Origin: Turnera subulata
Taxonomy: Eukaryota > Streptophyta > Magnoliopsida > Malpighiales > Passifloraceae
Direction: 5' to 3'
Assembly (NCBI GenBank): GCA_028386065.3
Contig: JAKUCV010007782.1
Location: 199,154-263,153 of the forward strand
Length of the DNA stretch: 64,000 nt
This document shows positions 46,065 through 57,604 of this stretch, piece after piece (within the stretch, counting starts at the first letter, position 1; every line of letters begins with the position of its first letter). The position numbers were made by a program, and so were the translations under genes. The notes below the pieces were generated by a model. That model worked only from the letters and a program-made list of their open reading frames with translations. It did no database searches and was not told the DNA's origin.

Positions 46065-48330
46065 TGACTGCTCATCTTTCTTTCATCGAATAACCTCTGC
46101 TGCATTAAGCTAGGTGCAGATGACTATGGACACTCTAATAAGCCTGGTTGCTCGAGTTTGTTGTTGCTTGCCATTACTTGTTGATGATTATTACCTAGGC
46201 AGATGTTAATCTTTGTTACTGGTGCATTGCTCTTGCCATTGAGGGTTTTGCAGTCTTGCAGACCGTGTTCCTCTAGCATGAATTCAGTTCTTACCTAATC
46301 CTTATACACGCAATTCAGTGATGTGATAAATATTGAATGTAGTTCTATTGGTGGTCTCCTCGATTCAGGGTTTTGTTCTGAGCCAATTACTTTGTAGAGT
46401 ACCGTTGTTTTTTAATATGGTAGTTGTTATTGGTGTTCTTAATTCAGACTTTGTGTGTTGTATATGGCAGTAAATTTTGTTGAAGAACATTTAACTATCA
46501 AACGCGTTTTTCTTTAACATTTCCTTGTTGGGAAATTAATGTAATCTTGAGAAGAATTATCAAGCAAGTTGATGTTGCACTACCTTGCTTTGATTGAAAG
46601 TTGTTCCTCATACAAATCCCAGTTTTGGAAATACTGCCATTCCATACTCTGTCAAAACTGCGGCTATGAGGAGGAACTATTTTCGGGAATTAGATTAAGA
46701 CATTTCGTGCTAATTGCTGGTCGAAGTGGGCCTCTTATCAAACTATTCTGAGTATGTTCATCGGATTTGGCTTGGTTTAATGGCCTAAGATGGATCTTAA
46801 AGGAGCAAGTTTGAAACTGCCAATGAACGCGTTGAGACTAGATAGGAAATGATACCATTTTGTACTTTATAGCCTGAAAAAAGGTTGCTTCCCTAATGAA
46901 AACTCTATTATTGGAAGTTCGAGTTGCCCGTGGTTGTGGTGTTTTCATAATAGAGGCGGGTTTCTTGAAAGTGTTCGACTCTGCCTTCCATTTTTATCTT
47001 CCGAAGCTTTCTTTGAATTCATTTCTTTACCTTTACGATTTATTGTTTCCTCCATTCTACTCTCTCTCTCTCTCTCACACACACTCACTCACTCTTTTTG
47101 TGTAAGAATCATCATTCGGGCTTTAAGGTTTCTATTTTAAACTTTATTAGGACATCATCTAACCTTCTAATAACGTGTTTAGACAAGGCTAATTTCTCTC
47201 CCAAATGGATTTGAACTAAATCCTGATGTATTCTTGACCAAAATCTAATATAATATTTCCAGTGCCGGGATTGTAGAATCTTCTTGGATGCTGGATCTCA
47301 CTCTTTGATTCATTTTTTATCTGGCCTAGTTGCACGTATAAAATGTTACTGCGATTTTACAATTCCTCTTATAGGAATTAGTGGGCTGCTCAAAGCCGTA
47401 AATTCAGATCTGTTCAAAAGTCTGTCTTCTTTTTGGGATATAGTCATAACTTATTGTTGTACCTGAAAGGCAACCACGGCCCGGAGAGCAGAAGCCAATC
47501 CTGGCCTTAATAGCAGCTTGAACCTTGAAGTTAAATGGAACCAATTCTTATCCCCAGCTACAAGCCTTAGCATTTTTTTTACACCCTCCTTTCTCATACA
47601 AAAGTAGTTCACTGTGCCACACTTTGTATAAATATATTCTCGAATTTTGATTGTTAGGGGATTTTCAAGGTGATTGCTGGTGGAAGCAACACCTATTGTC
47701 AAACATACTTGCGCTTGTTCATCATAAATGGCATAGTTTTTGTGATAGCTTAAAATGGATAATATTGTTAAAACCGCGTGAATGCATTGAAACTTGTTCG
47801 ATAATGATACCATTTTCTGCTTTGGATCTTTAATGAAAAAATTTCTATTTTGAACTTTAAAAAGAGGTGGCTTGCATTAATCTATGATCTGATACGTTTA
47901 TAATAAATGCTGGTGGTTTGAGGGTCTTCTTCCTCACGTTTGTCTTCAGAAACTTCCTTGGAACCATCCGAATGCAATTTTTATGCTTTTGCAGCAATAC
48001 CCTTAAACTCTTTGTATCTTGAACTGGGCAACATCTAAAATCTACTAGTCAACTGGTCCCGGAAGATTAATTGGGGCCCGTAGTAATCCCTGCCGACAAA
48101 TTTTAAGACATGTGGAGATGTAGCTAAATACACTATCTTTGAGGCAATTCACCGAAGTATTCCAATTTAACATTCCTGTTGCAGGGTCTCACAACTTGAT
48201 TCAGTTCTTTATATCTCTATGACTCTTTGCCTGATCGCACTTTTTCCATTAATATCTTTTTTTTTGGGTCATTTTCATTAATAGTTTAGGATTACTTTCT
48301 TAGTTGGTTGGACTAGCTTCAAGTTCAAAG
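45990..48330. repeat. Duplicated spacer, copy 1
   Basis: Matches 51431-53780 over most of its length with many indels. It lies downstream of reductase copy 1, and the partner lies downstream of copy 2. It contains an expanded TA run (46004-46061), a CT/CA microsatellite (47060-47097) and decayed minus-strand coding fragments (47451-47560). Confidence 0.75.
46004..46061. repeat. TA dinucleotide microsatellite
   Basis: About 58 bp of TA repeats. The paralogous site at 51439-51447 has only a few units, so the array expanded after duplication. Confidence 0.9.
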
Positions 48331-48563
48331 GGCATTGGAAGAGGACAGCCTAGAGCCGTAAAATCAGATCTGCCATTGATAATCAGGAAGTCAACATTCA
48401 TGATATTTGGTACCTGAAAGGAAAGGATGCTGTTGTGAACTTGCCAAGGAGGAAGAATTCCAATCTTGGCTTTTGCAGCCTGAAGGAAAATAGAACCAAT
48501 ACCTCTATCCATGGCAATGAAGCTAACATCATAGCCGTGTACCATAACACAACACTTCCTCAC
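48300..48563 (-). pseudogene. Unrecognised coding-like fragment downstream of reductase copy 1
   Basis: An 87-codon minus-strand frame with AKAKIGILPPWQVHNSILSF and LIINGRSDFTALGCPLPMPF. Related but broken sequence occurs at about 47380-47560 (ALRAVVAFQVQQ) and 52970-53160 (FDFLVPKQRSEFTALTSPLI). The recurring FQVQ...DFL...SEFTAL pattern suggests remnants of one exon copied several times. I do not recognise the family. Confidence 0.35.
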
Positions 48564-48637
48564 ATGACTCAGTTTTGATTCATATTAACCCAGAAAGAGA
48601 AACAACAAAAGCAGGTTTCATTTCACCAGGGAATTTC

Positions 48638-49098
48638 TTTTTTTTGGTAATTAAACGTGTTTAGTGGTTTGGCCAATTTGGTACCCCGACATTTTTTTTG
48701 GCCGGGCATATACCCCGAGATTGCATGGGCAGGCCAAACGTATACCCCTGGTCAGGCACCTGCTGACGTGGAGGCTGCCCGGGTTATTTGCGCGTGTTAC
48801 TGTAGCAAAACAACGCCATTTTAGAGGAATGGCTTTGATTGAAGTGGGCCCCACTAAGCCACCTGTGTCCGACGTGGCATGAAACGGTGTCGTTTTCTCA
48901 CTTAAAACGACGTCGTTTTGCTACAGTAACACGCGCTAATACCCGGGCAGCCTCCACGTCAGCAGGTGCCTGACCAGGGGTATACGTTTGGCCTGCCCAT
49001 GCAATCTCGGGTATATGCCCGGCCAAAAAAATGTCTGGGTACCAAATTGGCCAAACTACTAAACACGGGGGCCCAAAAAACCCAAAAACCCGTAAATA
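48638..49098 (-). mobile_element. Poly(A)-ended inverted-repeat element with 14-bp target duplication
   Basis: Two arms (about 48655-48815 and 48917-49072) are near-perfect inverted copies, separated by about 100 bp. The outer arm sequence is CGTGTTTAGT(G/A)GTTTGGCCAA. CACCAGGGAATTTC flanks both sides (48624-48637 and 49099-49112). Read on the minus strand the element ends AATTACC followed by eight A. The paralogous position near 53883-53905 lacks it. The combination of foldback body, A-tail and long target duplication points to LINE-type insertion of a foldback RNA rather than a DNA transposon. Confidence 0.7.
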
Positions 49099-49443
49099 CA
49101 CCAGGGAATTTCAGATAAAAGTAAAACTCAAATGTAACAGGAAGAGTCTAATAGCAATACAGAATATTGCTTCGTTGGTCATACTGCGCCTCTAGATGCT
49201 GTCAAGACTTGCCTCATTTTAAGCAACTTAAAAAGTTGAAAATTATTCCAGAAACACAGACTGACTACTGGTGAACTTTGTATCTGCCAATAGACTCATT
49301 TTATTACAACTTGCTCTTCGTTAAAGCATCTCAGATTCCAGTTTTTCTTCAACAGCCTCATAACCTGGAATTCATACAGTTTTTAATTGTAGAGAGATGG
49401 AAGCATAGCAGAAGTTGGCTGTTGTAGGAAGATGAGATACTAA

Positions 49444-51384
49444 CTAGAGCTTGCTCTTTGGAACGCCAACTGGTGCCTCCCTTGACCTCTTCTCTACGGC
49501 TCGAGACAACTGCCTCACTGTTTCCTTGGAGACATGCCGTGGATTGCTGAACCACATGCCTCCATCGACAACCAATGTTGTCCCATTGAGGAATTTTCCT
49601 GAAGTGTCAAGGATGACATACAACACAGGAAAACCGAGCACAAGAGCGAAACAAACATTAGACACTCATATCTTAAGAATGCGTATCTTCAAAATTTTAA
49701 CCTCTATAAATACTTCCACAGTATTTATTTCGCACTACAAAGTGGAAGTATAATATAGGGAGTCGATCAGATTTCTCCCATAGAACATTAGATCCGAGTA
49801 CAAGAGAGAGAACAGAGTAGAATGGAAGCAATCCTTGCACATTCACTAAGAATCAAGTGAAATAATCCGGGAATCAATCAGATACCGAAACATTGGGGAA
49901 AAGAAACAAAGAAATGTTCACCCTTGGAAGACACGGCAATGCAAGAATAATATAAGGTTTGACCTGATGAACGCTCTCTATTCCAGGACAACAAGGAAAA
50001 AGAGAGCCAGTACTAACGGTGTCACCTGAAGTTCCTTCTAAGTTCCAAGTTCCCAAGTTAGTTTTTTTTGGTTACATTGGGAATCCTAATCTAAATGCTA
50101 AACTAAAATGGGCCATTCTCTCTGGTCTACAAACTCCTCCTGATGTACAGAGAGTGCAGACAATCCATAATTTTCTGTTAAGATTTTTGATTTGAGAGGA
50201 AGATTAAAGGCAGTTTTAAAGCTTTTACAGGCAATAATACATCTGCCCGTACAAATGCAATGAACAAAGTGAAAAAGAAACAATCAACAGAAAATCTATG
50301 ATATGCATGCTAACCTGCATCGCATGCTAGATAGAGGGCAGCCATAGCTATATCCCATTTCTCCCCTAGTACAAACGGAGACATACTCTCAATTGTTTTT
50401 CTTATCTCGACAGGAGCAAGTTTTGATAAACCAGGAGTGTCCCCAATATACCCTGGTGCAATTCCATTGACCCGAATGTCATAATCGGTTCCCCACTCCA
50501 ATGCCAAGTTTCTTGTAAGACTATCAATTGCAGCCTGCAAGATCACAACGTTGAGAAGATGATCAGCAAGTTTGAAATCACAAATTTCAAAATTTTTAAA
50601 ACCAACGAACCGAACCTTGGCAGCAGATACATGGATTTGATACCACGTTGCAGTAAAATGCAGAGTAGCGCTGATGTTAAGAATCAATCCACCAGAAGAA
50701 GAAGGGTCCTTCCCTTGACCCCCTTTCTTGAGATACTTTAGAGCTTCATGACACATAGTAAAGGTGCCAACGGCATCTATATCCATTACTGCATAAAACA
50801 AACAAATAACGCCCCACTCTTCAAAGTCATATCTGCAGAAAAAGTCAATCGTTGCTATAAAAACTACCTGTCTTAAACCCGTTGGGGCTCAAATCCTCGG
50901 CTGACACAAGAAAATTGCCGGCTGCAGCATTCACAAGAATATCAAGCCTACCAAAATGTTTCACAGTAGCTTCCACGACTCTATTTGCATCTTCCTTCTT
51001 GCGAACATCTCCTTGTAGTCCTATAGTCCTATTGCCTACAATAAAAACCAACAAAACTGTATGACCAGACCAAAACTCTACATAAACGAAACTTGTAAGG
51101 GAATCCATGAATGACGCACCCCAATTTTTCTCCCATATCATGCACAAAATAAGCCTCTGGGAGGAGGTGTACAATGAAGTAACACAGAAACTTACAGGGA
51201 TGCCAAGGGATTGGAGCTCTGTAACAGCAGAGTCAAGCACATGTTTGCGGCGACCCATGACAGCAATGGATGCTCCATGTTTGCCTAGCTGAAGTGATAT
51301 CTCATACCCAATCCCTGAGCCTCCTCCGGTCAGTAAGGCCACCTTACCCCTCAATATATCCCCCTTGAACGGTGACTCTGCCAT
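49444..51384 (-). CDS. Peroxisomal 2,4-dienoyl-CoA reductase copy 1 (SDRB-like), chimeric and frame-broken
   Basis: Short-chain dehydrogenase of the DECR2/SDRB type, which reduces 2,4-dienoyl-CoA in beta-oxidation of unsaturated fatty acids. Exons: 51384-51196, 51035-50868, 50788-50616, 50534-50315 and 49598-49444. TGGGSGIG (residues 19-26) is the cofactor motif. NAAAGNF, LEWG and a C-terminal SKL peroxisome signal are present. An 8-bp tandem duplication at the start of exon 2 (near 51015-51031) shifts the frame after normal splicing. No nearby AG acceptor restores it, but retaining intron 1 (51036-51195) gives an open frame. Exons 1-4 resemble copy 3, exon 5 resembles copy 2. Only about 45 bp of family upstream sequence remain. 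Probably a pseudogene, unless the 8 bp are an assembly error. Confidence 0.7.
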
Positions 51385-51430
51385 TGACTTTTTCTGTTTC
51401 CAAATTGACTACTGCAAATGTCTGTGGTCG

Positions 51431-53780
51431 TTTGTTTTCTATATATATTGTGACTGCTTATCTTTCTTTCATCGAATACTCTCTGCTGCATTAAGCTCGG
51501 TGCAGATGACTATGGACACAATAATAAGCCTGGTTGGTCGAGTTTGTTGTTGCTTGCCATTACTTGTCGATGATTATTACCTAGACAGATGTTTGTCTTT
51601 GTTACTGGTGCATTGCTCTTGCCATTGAAAGTTTTGCAGTCTTGCAGACCATTTTCCTCTGGCATGGATTCAATTCTTACCTAATCATTATACACAATTG
51701 AGTGGTGTGATAAATATTGAGTCTAGTCCTCAATTCAAGATTTTGTCCTGAGCCAATTAGGTTGTACATTAGCAGTACTATTCTTCTTGAATATGGTAGT
51801 TGTTATTGGTGTTCTTAATTAATTCAGTCTTAGTGTGCTGTATACTGGCAGTAAATGTTGCTGAAGAACAGTATCAAACGCGTTTTTCTTTAACGTTTCC
51901 TTGTTCTATTTAAACTTTAACATTTCCTTGTTGGGAAATTAATGTAATCTTGAGGAGAATTATTAAGCAATTGTTGATGTTACACTACCTTTCTTTCATT
52001 GTAAGGTGTTCCTCATGCAAGCCCTAGTTTTGGAAATAGTACCATTCCATACTTATCAGCAAGGTTATCAAAACCGGACCGGTTCGACCGGTTATCCCGG
52101 TTCAACCGCCTTTCTAGCACATCTCCGATCTGCTGAAATTCCGGTTGAACCCCGGTTTTAACCCGGTTTAGTCCCGGTTATATTGATCTACTACCTTCGC
52201 CGGTTCGATGCCCGGTCCGGTTTTCAAAACCTTGCTTATCAGAGCTGTGGTTATGTGAAAGAACTATTCCGCGAATTAGCTTGAGTAAGACTTTTCGTGC
52301 TAAATGCTGGTGGAAGTGGGCCTCTTATCAAACTATTCTGAGTATGTTCATCGGATTTGGCTTGGTGTAATGGCCCAACTAAGATGGATATTAGCGGAAC
52401 AAGTTTGAAACTGCCAATGAACGCGTCGAGACTAGAGAGGAAATGATACCATTTTGTGCTTTTAGCCTGAAAAAAAGTTGCTTCCCTAATGAAAAATCTA
52501 TTATTGGAAGCTTGAGTTGCCAGTGGCTGTGATGTTTTTCATAATGAAGGCGGGTTTCTTGAAGGTGTCCTTCTTTCATTTTTATCTTCTGAAACTTCCT
52601 TTGGATTCATTTCTTTACCTTTACAATTTATTATTTGATTTATTTCCTTCATTTTACCGTCCTTTTTGTGTAACAATCATTACTTGGGTTTACGTTTGGT
52701 GGCAATCCTTAAGATTCTATTTTAACTTTATTAAGACATCATCTAACCATAAACCATCTAATAAGATGGTCAGACAAGGCTAATTTCTCTGCCAAAAGGA
52801 TTTGCGCCAAACCCTGATGTAATTTTGACCAAAATCCAGTATAATTCTTCCAGTGGCGGGAATGTAGAATCCAATTGGATGCTGGATCTCACGATTTGAT
52901 TCATTTTTTTTATCTGGCCTAGTTGCAAGTATAAAAATGTTAACTTTCTTTTTTGCTCATATAAAAATGTTACTGCGATTTTACGGTTCCTTGCTTAGGA
53001 ATTAGTGGGCTGGTCAAAGCCGTAAATTCAGATCTTTGCTTGGGTACCAGAAAGTCAAAAGCTATAATTTGTTGTTGTACCTGAAAGCCGTGGTAGCCAC
53101 GGCCCAGAAGCCAATCCTGGCCTTTTACAGCTTGAACCTGGAAGGTGAATGGAACCAATTCCTATCCTCGGCAACAAGCCTTAGCAATTTTGTTTACACC
53201 CTCCTCTTTTCATACAAAAGCTAGCTCTAGAAATCATACTGTGCCATACTTTGTTGACATTGTGGGTTGCAGCGAAAGTATATTCTCGAAATTCTTAGGG
53301 GATTTTCACTGTGATTGCTGGTGGAAGCAACACCTTTTGTCAACATACTTGCGGTTGTTCATCATAAATGGCTTAGTTATTGTGATAGCTAATAACTGGA
53401 CAATATTGTTAAAACCGCTTGAATGCATTGAAACTTGTTTGATAATGATGATACCATTTTGTAGCTTGAACCTTCACTGAAGAAATGGTGCGAGAAGACC
53501 AATTCAGTTGTCTCTGCCGAGGGGCCTGTAGTAACTCCTGCCGACAAATTTTAAGACATGTGGAGACTGTAAATACGTTACTCCTCTTTGAGACAATTCA
53601 CCAAAGAATTCTGCAGAATGAAGATTGCAGGGTCACACTACTTGTTTCATTTCTTATCTTTCTGCCTAATTGCACGTCTATCACAATTATTTTGGGGTTA
53701 CTTTCTTGGGTATAGGAGTTATAGGAACCGACGCCTACCCATGGGCATGGCAATGAACTTTTACATTTGATAGCAGTGTA
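51431..53780. repeat. Duplicated spacer, copy 2
   Basis: Partner of 45990-48330. It directly abuts the 5' end of reductase copy 1 and forms the 3' flank of copy 2. It carries the MITE at 52060-52234, which copy 1 lacks, and another decayed fragment at about 52970-53160 on the minus strand. Confidence 0.72.
52060..52234. mobile_element. hAT-type MITE
   Basis: 175-bp element with inverted ends CAAGGTTATCAAAACCGGAC and the complement of GTCCGGTTTTCAAAACCTTG, packed with CCGGTT words. CTTATCAG is duplicated on both sides (52052-52059 and 52235-52242). An 8-bp target duplication is typical of the hAT superfamily. The paralogous site near 46640-46650 is empty. Confidence 0.82.
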
Positions 53781-54253
53781 GCACAAAACTTCCTCACATG
53801 ACTCGATTTTGACTTGGATGAAGCCAACAAAACAAGAAAACAGCCCCAAGTTATAGACATAGAAGAAGAACAGCCGCAGGGTTTCATTTCGCCAGGGACT
53901 TTCAGACCCAGGTGTGACAGGAAGAGTGTAATAGCAGTACAGAATATAGTTCCACTGGTGATACTGCCTCCATAGACGCTGTCAAGACTTGCCTTCACTT
54001 TAAGTAACTTAAAAGTTGAAAATTAATCCACAAACACAAACTGACTACTGGTGAACTTTGTATCTGCCAATGGTCTCATTTTATTACAACTTGCTCTTCA
54101 TTAAAGCATCTCAGATTCCAGTTTTTCTTCAACAGCCTCATAGCCTGGAATTCGTACAGTTTTATTTGAAGAGAGACAGAAGCATAGCAGCTTCGGGTCG
54201 CCTGAGTCCTTAAGCCCCAAGATTTTGGCTGTTGTAGGAAGATGAGATACTAG

Positions 54254-56862
54254 TTAGAGCTTGCTCTTTGGAACGCCAACTGGTGCCTCTTTTGACCTCT
54301 TCTCTACCGCCCGAGACAATTGCCTCACTGCTTCCTTGGAGACATGCCTTGGTCTGCTCAGCCACATGCCTCCATCAACAACCAATGTTGTCCCATTGAG
54401 GAATTTTCCTGAAGTATCAAGGATGACATACAACACAGAAAATCCGAGCACAAGAGCGAAACAAACATTAGACGCTAATATCTTAAGAATGCATATCTTA
54501 AAAAATTTGACCTTGTTAACACTTCTCAAATATTTATTTCGCACAACAAAGTGGGAGTATAGTATAGGAAGTCTATCGCCTGTATACAACACAGTCCTTG
54601 CATTTCAAAAGCAAGGTATTAAAAACACTTTTTTGTTACGAAAATACTAAGAATGGACTCTGCTAGAAGCGCCAGACAGAGTTATAAGAGAATGTTAAAA
54701 ACTCTTGCCTTGTCAACAGAATTATTCTTAAACGTAGTTTCCTCTCAAGAAGAATGTTATATCTGCTGCAATAGAAGGAGATTTGAGGTCATCCTGAATA
54801 GGGGTCAATGTAGATAGTATACCAGAGAAAACAAATACCTCTGTTGACTGGTTAAAACAACAGTACTGAGACAAACAATGTATATTTTCCTGCAAACTGA
54901 TAATTTTTCAGGGATTAATGTTCCAAGACAATCGTTTTGCAGAATTAGCAAGCATGGTCACAGTAGAAGCCAACACTCAGAGGTTCTATTAAGAACTAAG
55001 ATTGCATACAAGCCACTATAGAAAAAAATATCAACATCCAAATTCACCACTATTCCATTATTATCAACTCATTTTTGGAATAATTGAAAAGATCATCCAA
55101 TCCATAATCTGAATATTCGAGTCAAAGTATCAAACTTTTCAATATCTAAAATAGATCGTATTATTTAAGAGAGGGCAACGCTATTCTTCCTCTGCTCTTC
55201 AAACCTACTGTAGCTTCTACTCTTGCAATGGACCTCATCAATAATTCCAAAATAAATCTCCTCGTCATGAATTAACAGCTGAAACACTAAAAGGGTTCGG
55301 ATTTTATTATTGTCCATACTTTCTAATTAGAGTTAGAAAATGGGCAGTTACTAATTGTTCTGAGAACCAGTTCTTCATGACACTAGCACCAATTCATCGT
55401 TAATGATTATACTTCGTATTAAATTTTCAAGACAAACTATATTACTCAGCAGAATGTCTGTACAAAGGGATACAATGAAAGTACTCCCATCAGATATGCG
55501 TCAATTACGTTTAGGCAAAAAGAAAAAGGAATTTTAGATAGTACCTGCATTAGATGAAAGATAGAGAACAGCCATAGCTATATCCCGCTTCTCCCCAAAT
55601 CTGTATAGAGGCTCTTCAGGTCTGTCCCTGGTTCCATTCGGTTCAAGTACACCAATACCAACAGTGTCTTCGACAAGCCCCGGAGCAACACCATTGACTC
55701 TAATGTCATAATCTGTCCCCCACTCCAATGCCAAGTTTCTGGTCATGCTATCAATCGCTGCCTATAAAATGATAACATTGCAAAGACAATTTGTCAGGTT
55801 AAAAGCTGCATATTTAAAAATACTCAAAAGACCCCATATCCACTGCACTAACCTTGGCAGCAGATGCATGGACTTGATACCATGTAGTTGTATAATGCAA
55901 ATTTGCACTTATATTTACTATCAGTCCACCAGAAGATGACTCCTTTCCAGGACTCCCTTTCTTGAGATACTTGAGAGCTTCATGACTCATCGTGAAAGTG
56001 CCAAGTGCATCTATGTCCATAACTGCAGACAAAAATAAAAAATCAACTCTCTACCTCCAATGACCCTTAATGAACTGAACATTCGTTTAACAAGGGATGT
56101 AACAGTTTGCAGGTCTGGGACTTTAGATCTCCATGGACTAAGTCCGAACAGACAGTTTTGCAAAAGGAATCCTAAACTTTGGTATCCATTATGGTCAATC
56201 ATTTGCAATTCATTTCAAAGCAAACTAAAAGAAACTATATGTCACCCTAAAGTAGAGATTATTTAGTTTTCAAGCACTTGAATTCACTAAAAACCATCTA
56301 ATCAGAAAATTCACGCTGGCCAAGAAACTACCTGTTCGAAAACCATTAGGGGATAAATCCTCAGCTGCCACAAGAAAATTGCCAGCAGCAGCATTCACTA
56401 GAATGTCAAGCTTCCCAAAGCGCTGAACCGTGGCTTCCACAACTCTAGCAGCATCCTCTTTTTTGCGAACATCCCCCTGAAGCCCTATTGCCTGCAAAAA
56501 ACAATTAACAAACAACAAAACAAAATCATAACAAAGAACCCAGATGAGAAACGTTGTAACCCAAAATCACAATCTGCAAATGACTAAATCCACAGAAGAA
56601 AGAAGCATAAGACATATTTTTTTCCCTATTCTTGCAAATATATATATATAGAGAGAGAGGGGGGGGACAATACAGGAATGCCAAGGGACTGGAGGGATGC
56701 AACAGCAGAGTCAATAACATGTTTCCGGCGACCCATGATCGCCACTGCCGCTCCATGTTTCCCAAGTTGAAGTGATATCTCGTACCCGATCCCTGATCCG
56801 CCTCCGGTCACCAAAGCCACCTTCCCCATCACTATATCCGCCTTGAACGGTGAGTCTTCCAT
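54254..56862 (-). CDS. Peroxisomal 2,4-dienoyl-CoA reductase copy 2 (SDRB-like)
   Basis: Intact gene with five exons: 56862-56674, 56491-56332, 56022-55853, 55761-55545 and 54408-54254, giving 296 residues. The Rossmann motif TGGGSGIG lies at 19-26, followed by GDVRKKEDAARVVEATV, LVNAAAGNFLVAAEDLSPNG, LGTFTMSHEALKYLKKG and NLALEWGTDYDIRVNGVAPG. The classical SDR active-site Tyr of YxxxK is absent (VSAAK instead), as in DECR-type enzymes. The C-terminus VGVPKSKL is a PTS1 peroxisome signal. It is the most diverged of the three copies in exons 1-4. Intron 4 is long (1.1 kb). A run of G and GA repeats sits just inside intron 1 near 56651-56666. Confidence 0.9.
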
Positions 56863-57604
56863 TGTTTTCCTTTTACGCTGTCCAAAACTGACAGAAACTG
56901 TAGATGCACAATAATCAGTTGGTGGGCTAATGCTTATATTTTAAATATCTTTCATTTAACACGAGAATCCTAAAAAATATTCATGAAATGCACAAAGAGA
57001 GAGTCACATCATGTGAGTCCTGACCACTGGCTGCAGTTGGCGGTTGATCGTGGCTTCTAGTTGTCAACTTCAGAGTTCTAGTCGTTGTTGTTTATCCGCA
57101 TGTGGGTCCATTCACCCACTCTTCTATTGTCTTTACTAGGAGTAATATCAGACTAGTCCAGTATTATATTGTAAAAGGCTCCATTTGGAAGAAAATATTT
57201 GATTAAACTAATCACTATATGCAGGGAGGAGGCAATTTCGTATACGTAACTGCTTATGCATGCCAGATTCTCTTTTTGATTTTGGGTTCTTAAATGAGGA
57301 GGGTTTCATATCTGCAATTTAGCACATTACTGCTCGTTAAGCACGGAACAGAGAAGAACAGACACTAAACAATCTCGTCCTTAAAAAACCAACTACTTAC
57401 GGACATGAATTTTTCTCTGTCTTATTGGTCTGAACAGAGACATCAATGTTCAGTCATGACATAAATGGTTTATTCAGTAAATAGCAACATTTGTATGTTA
57501 ATACAAGGAATAATACAGTAGTAGTTCTTCTGTCTCTGAAAATGCAAGTAAGTGACCAAAGTGGAACAAAGTTTAGCAGTATAGTAGTATTTGATGAGAG
57601 GCAA
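56863..57604. other. Promoter of reductase copy 2 and 3' flank of copy 3
   Basis: About 740 bp between two co-oriented reductase genes. No additional coding sequence or repeats were recognised. Confidence 0.55.
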
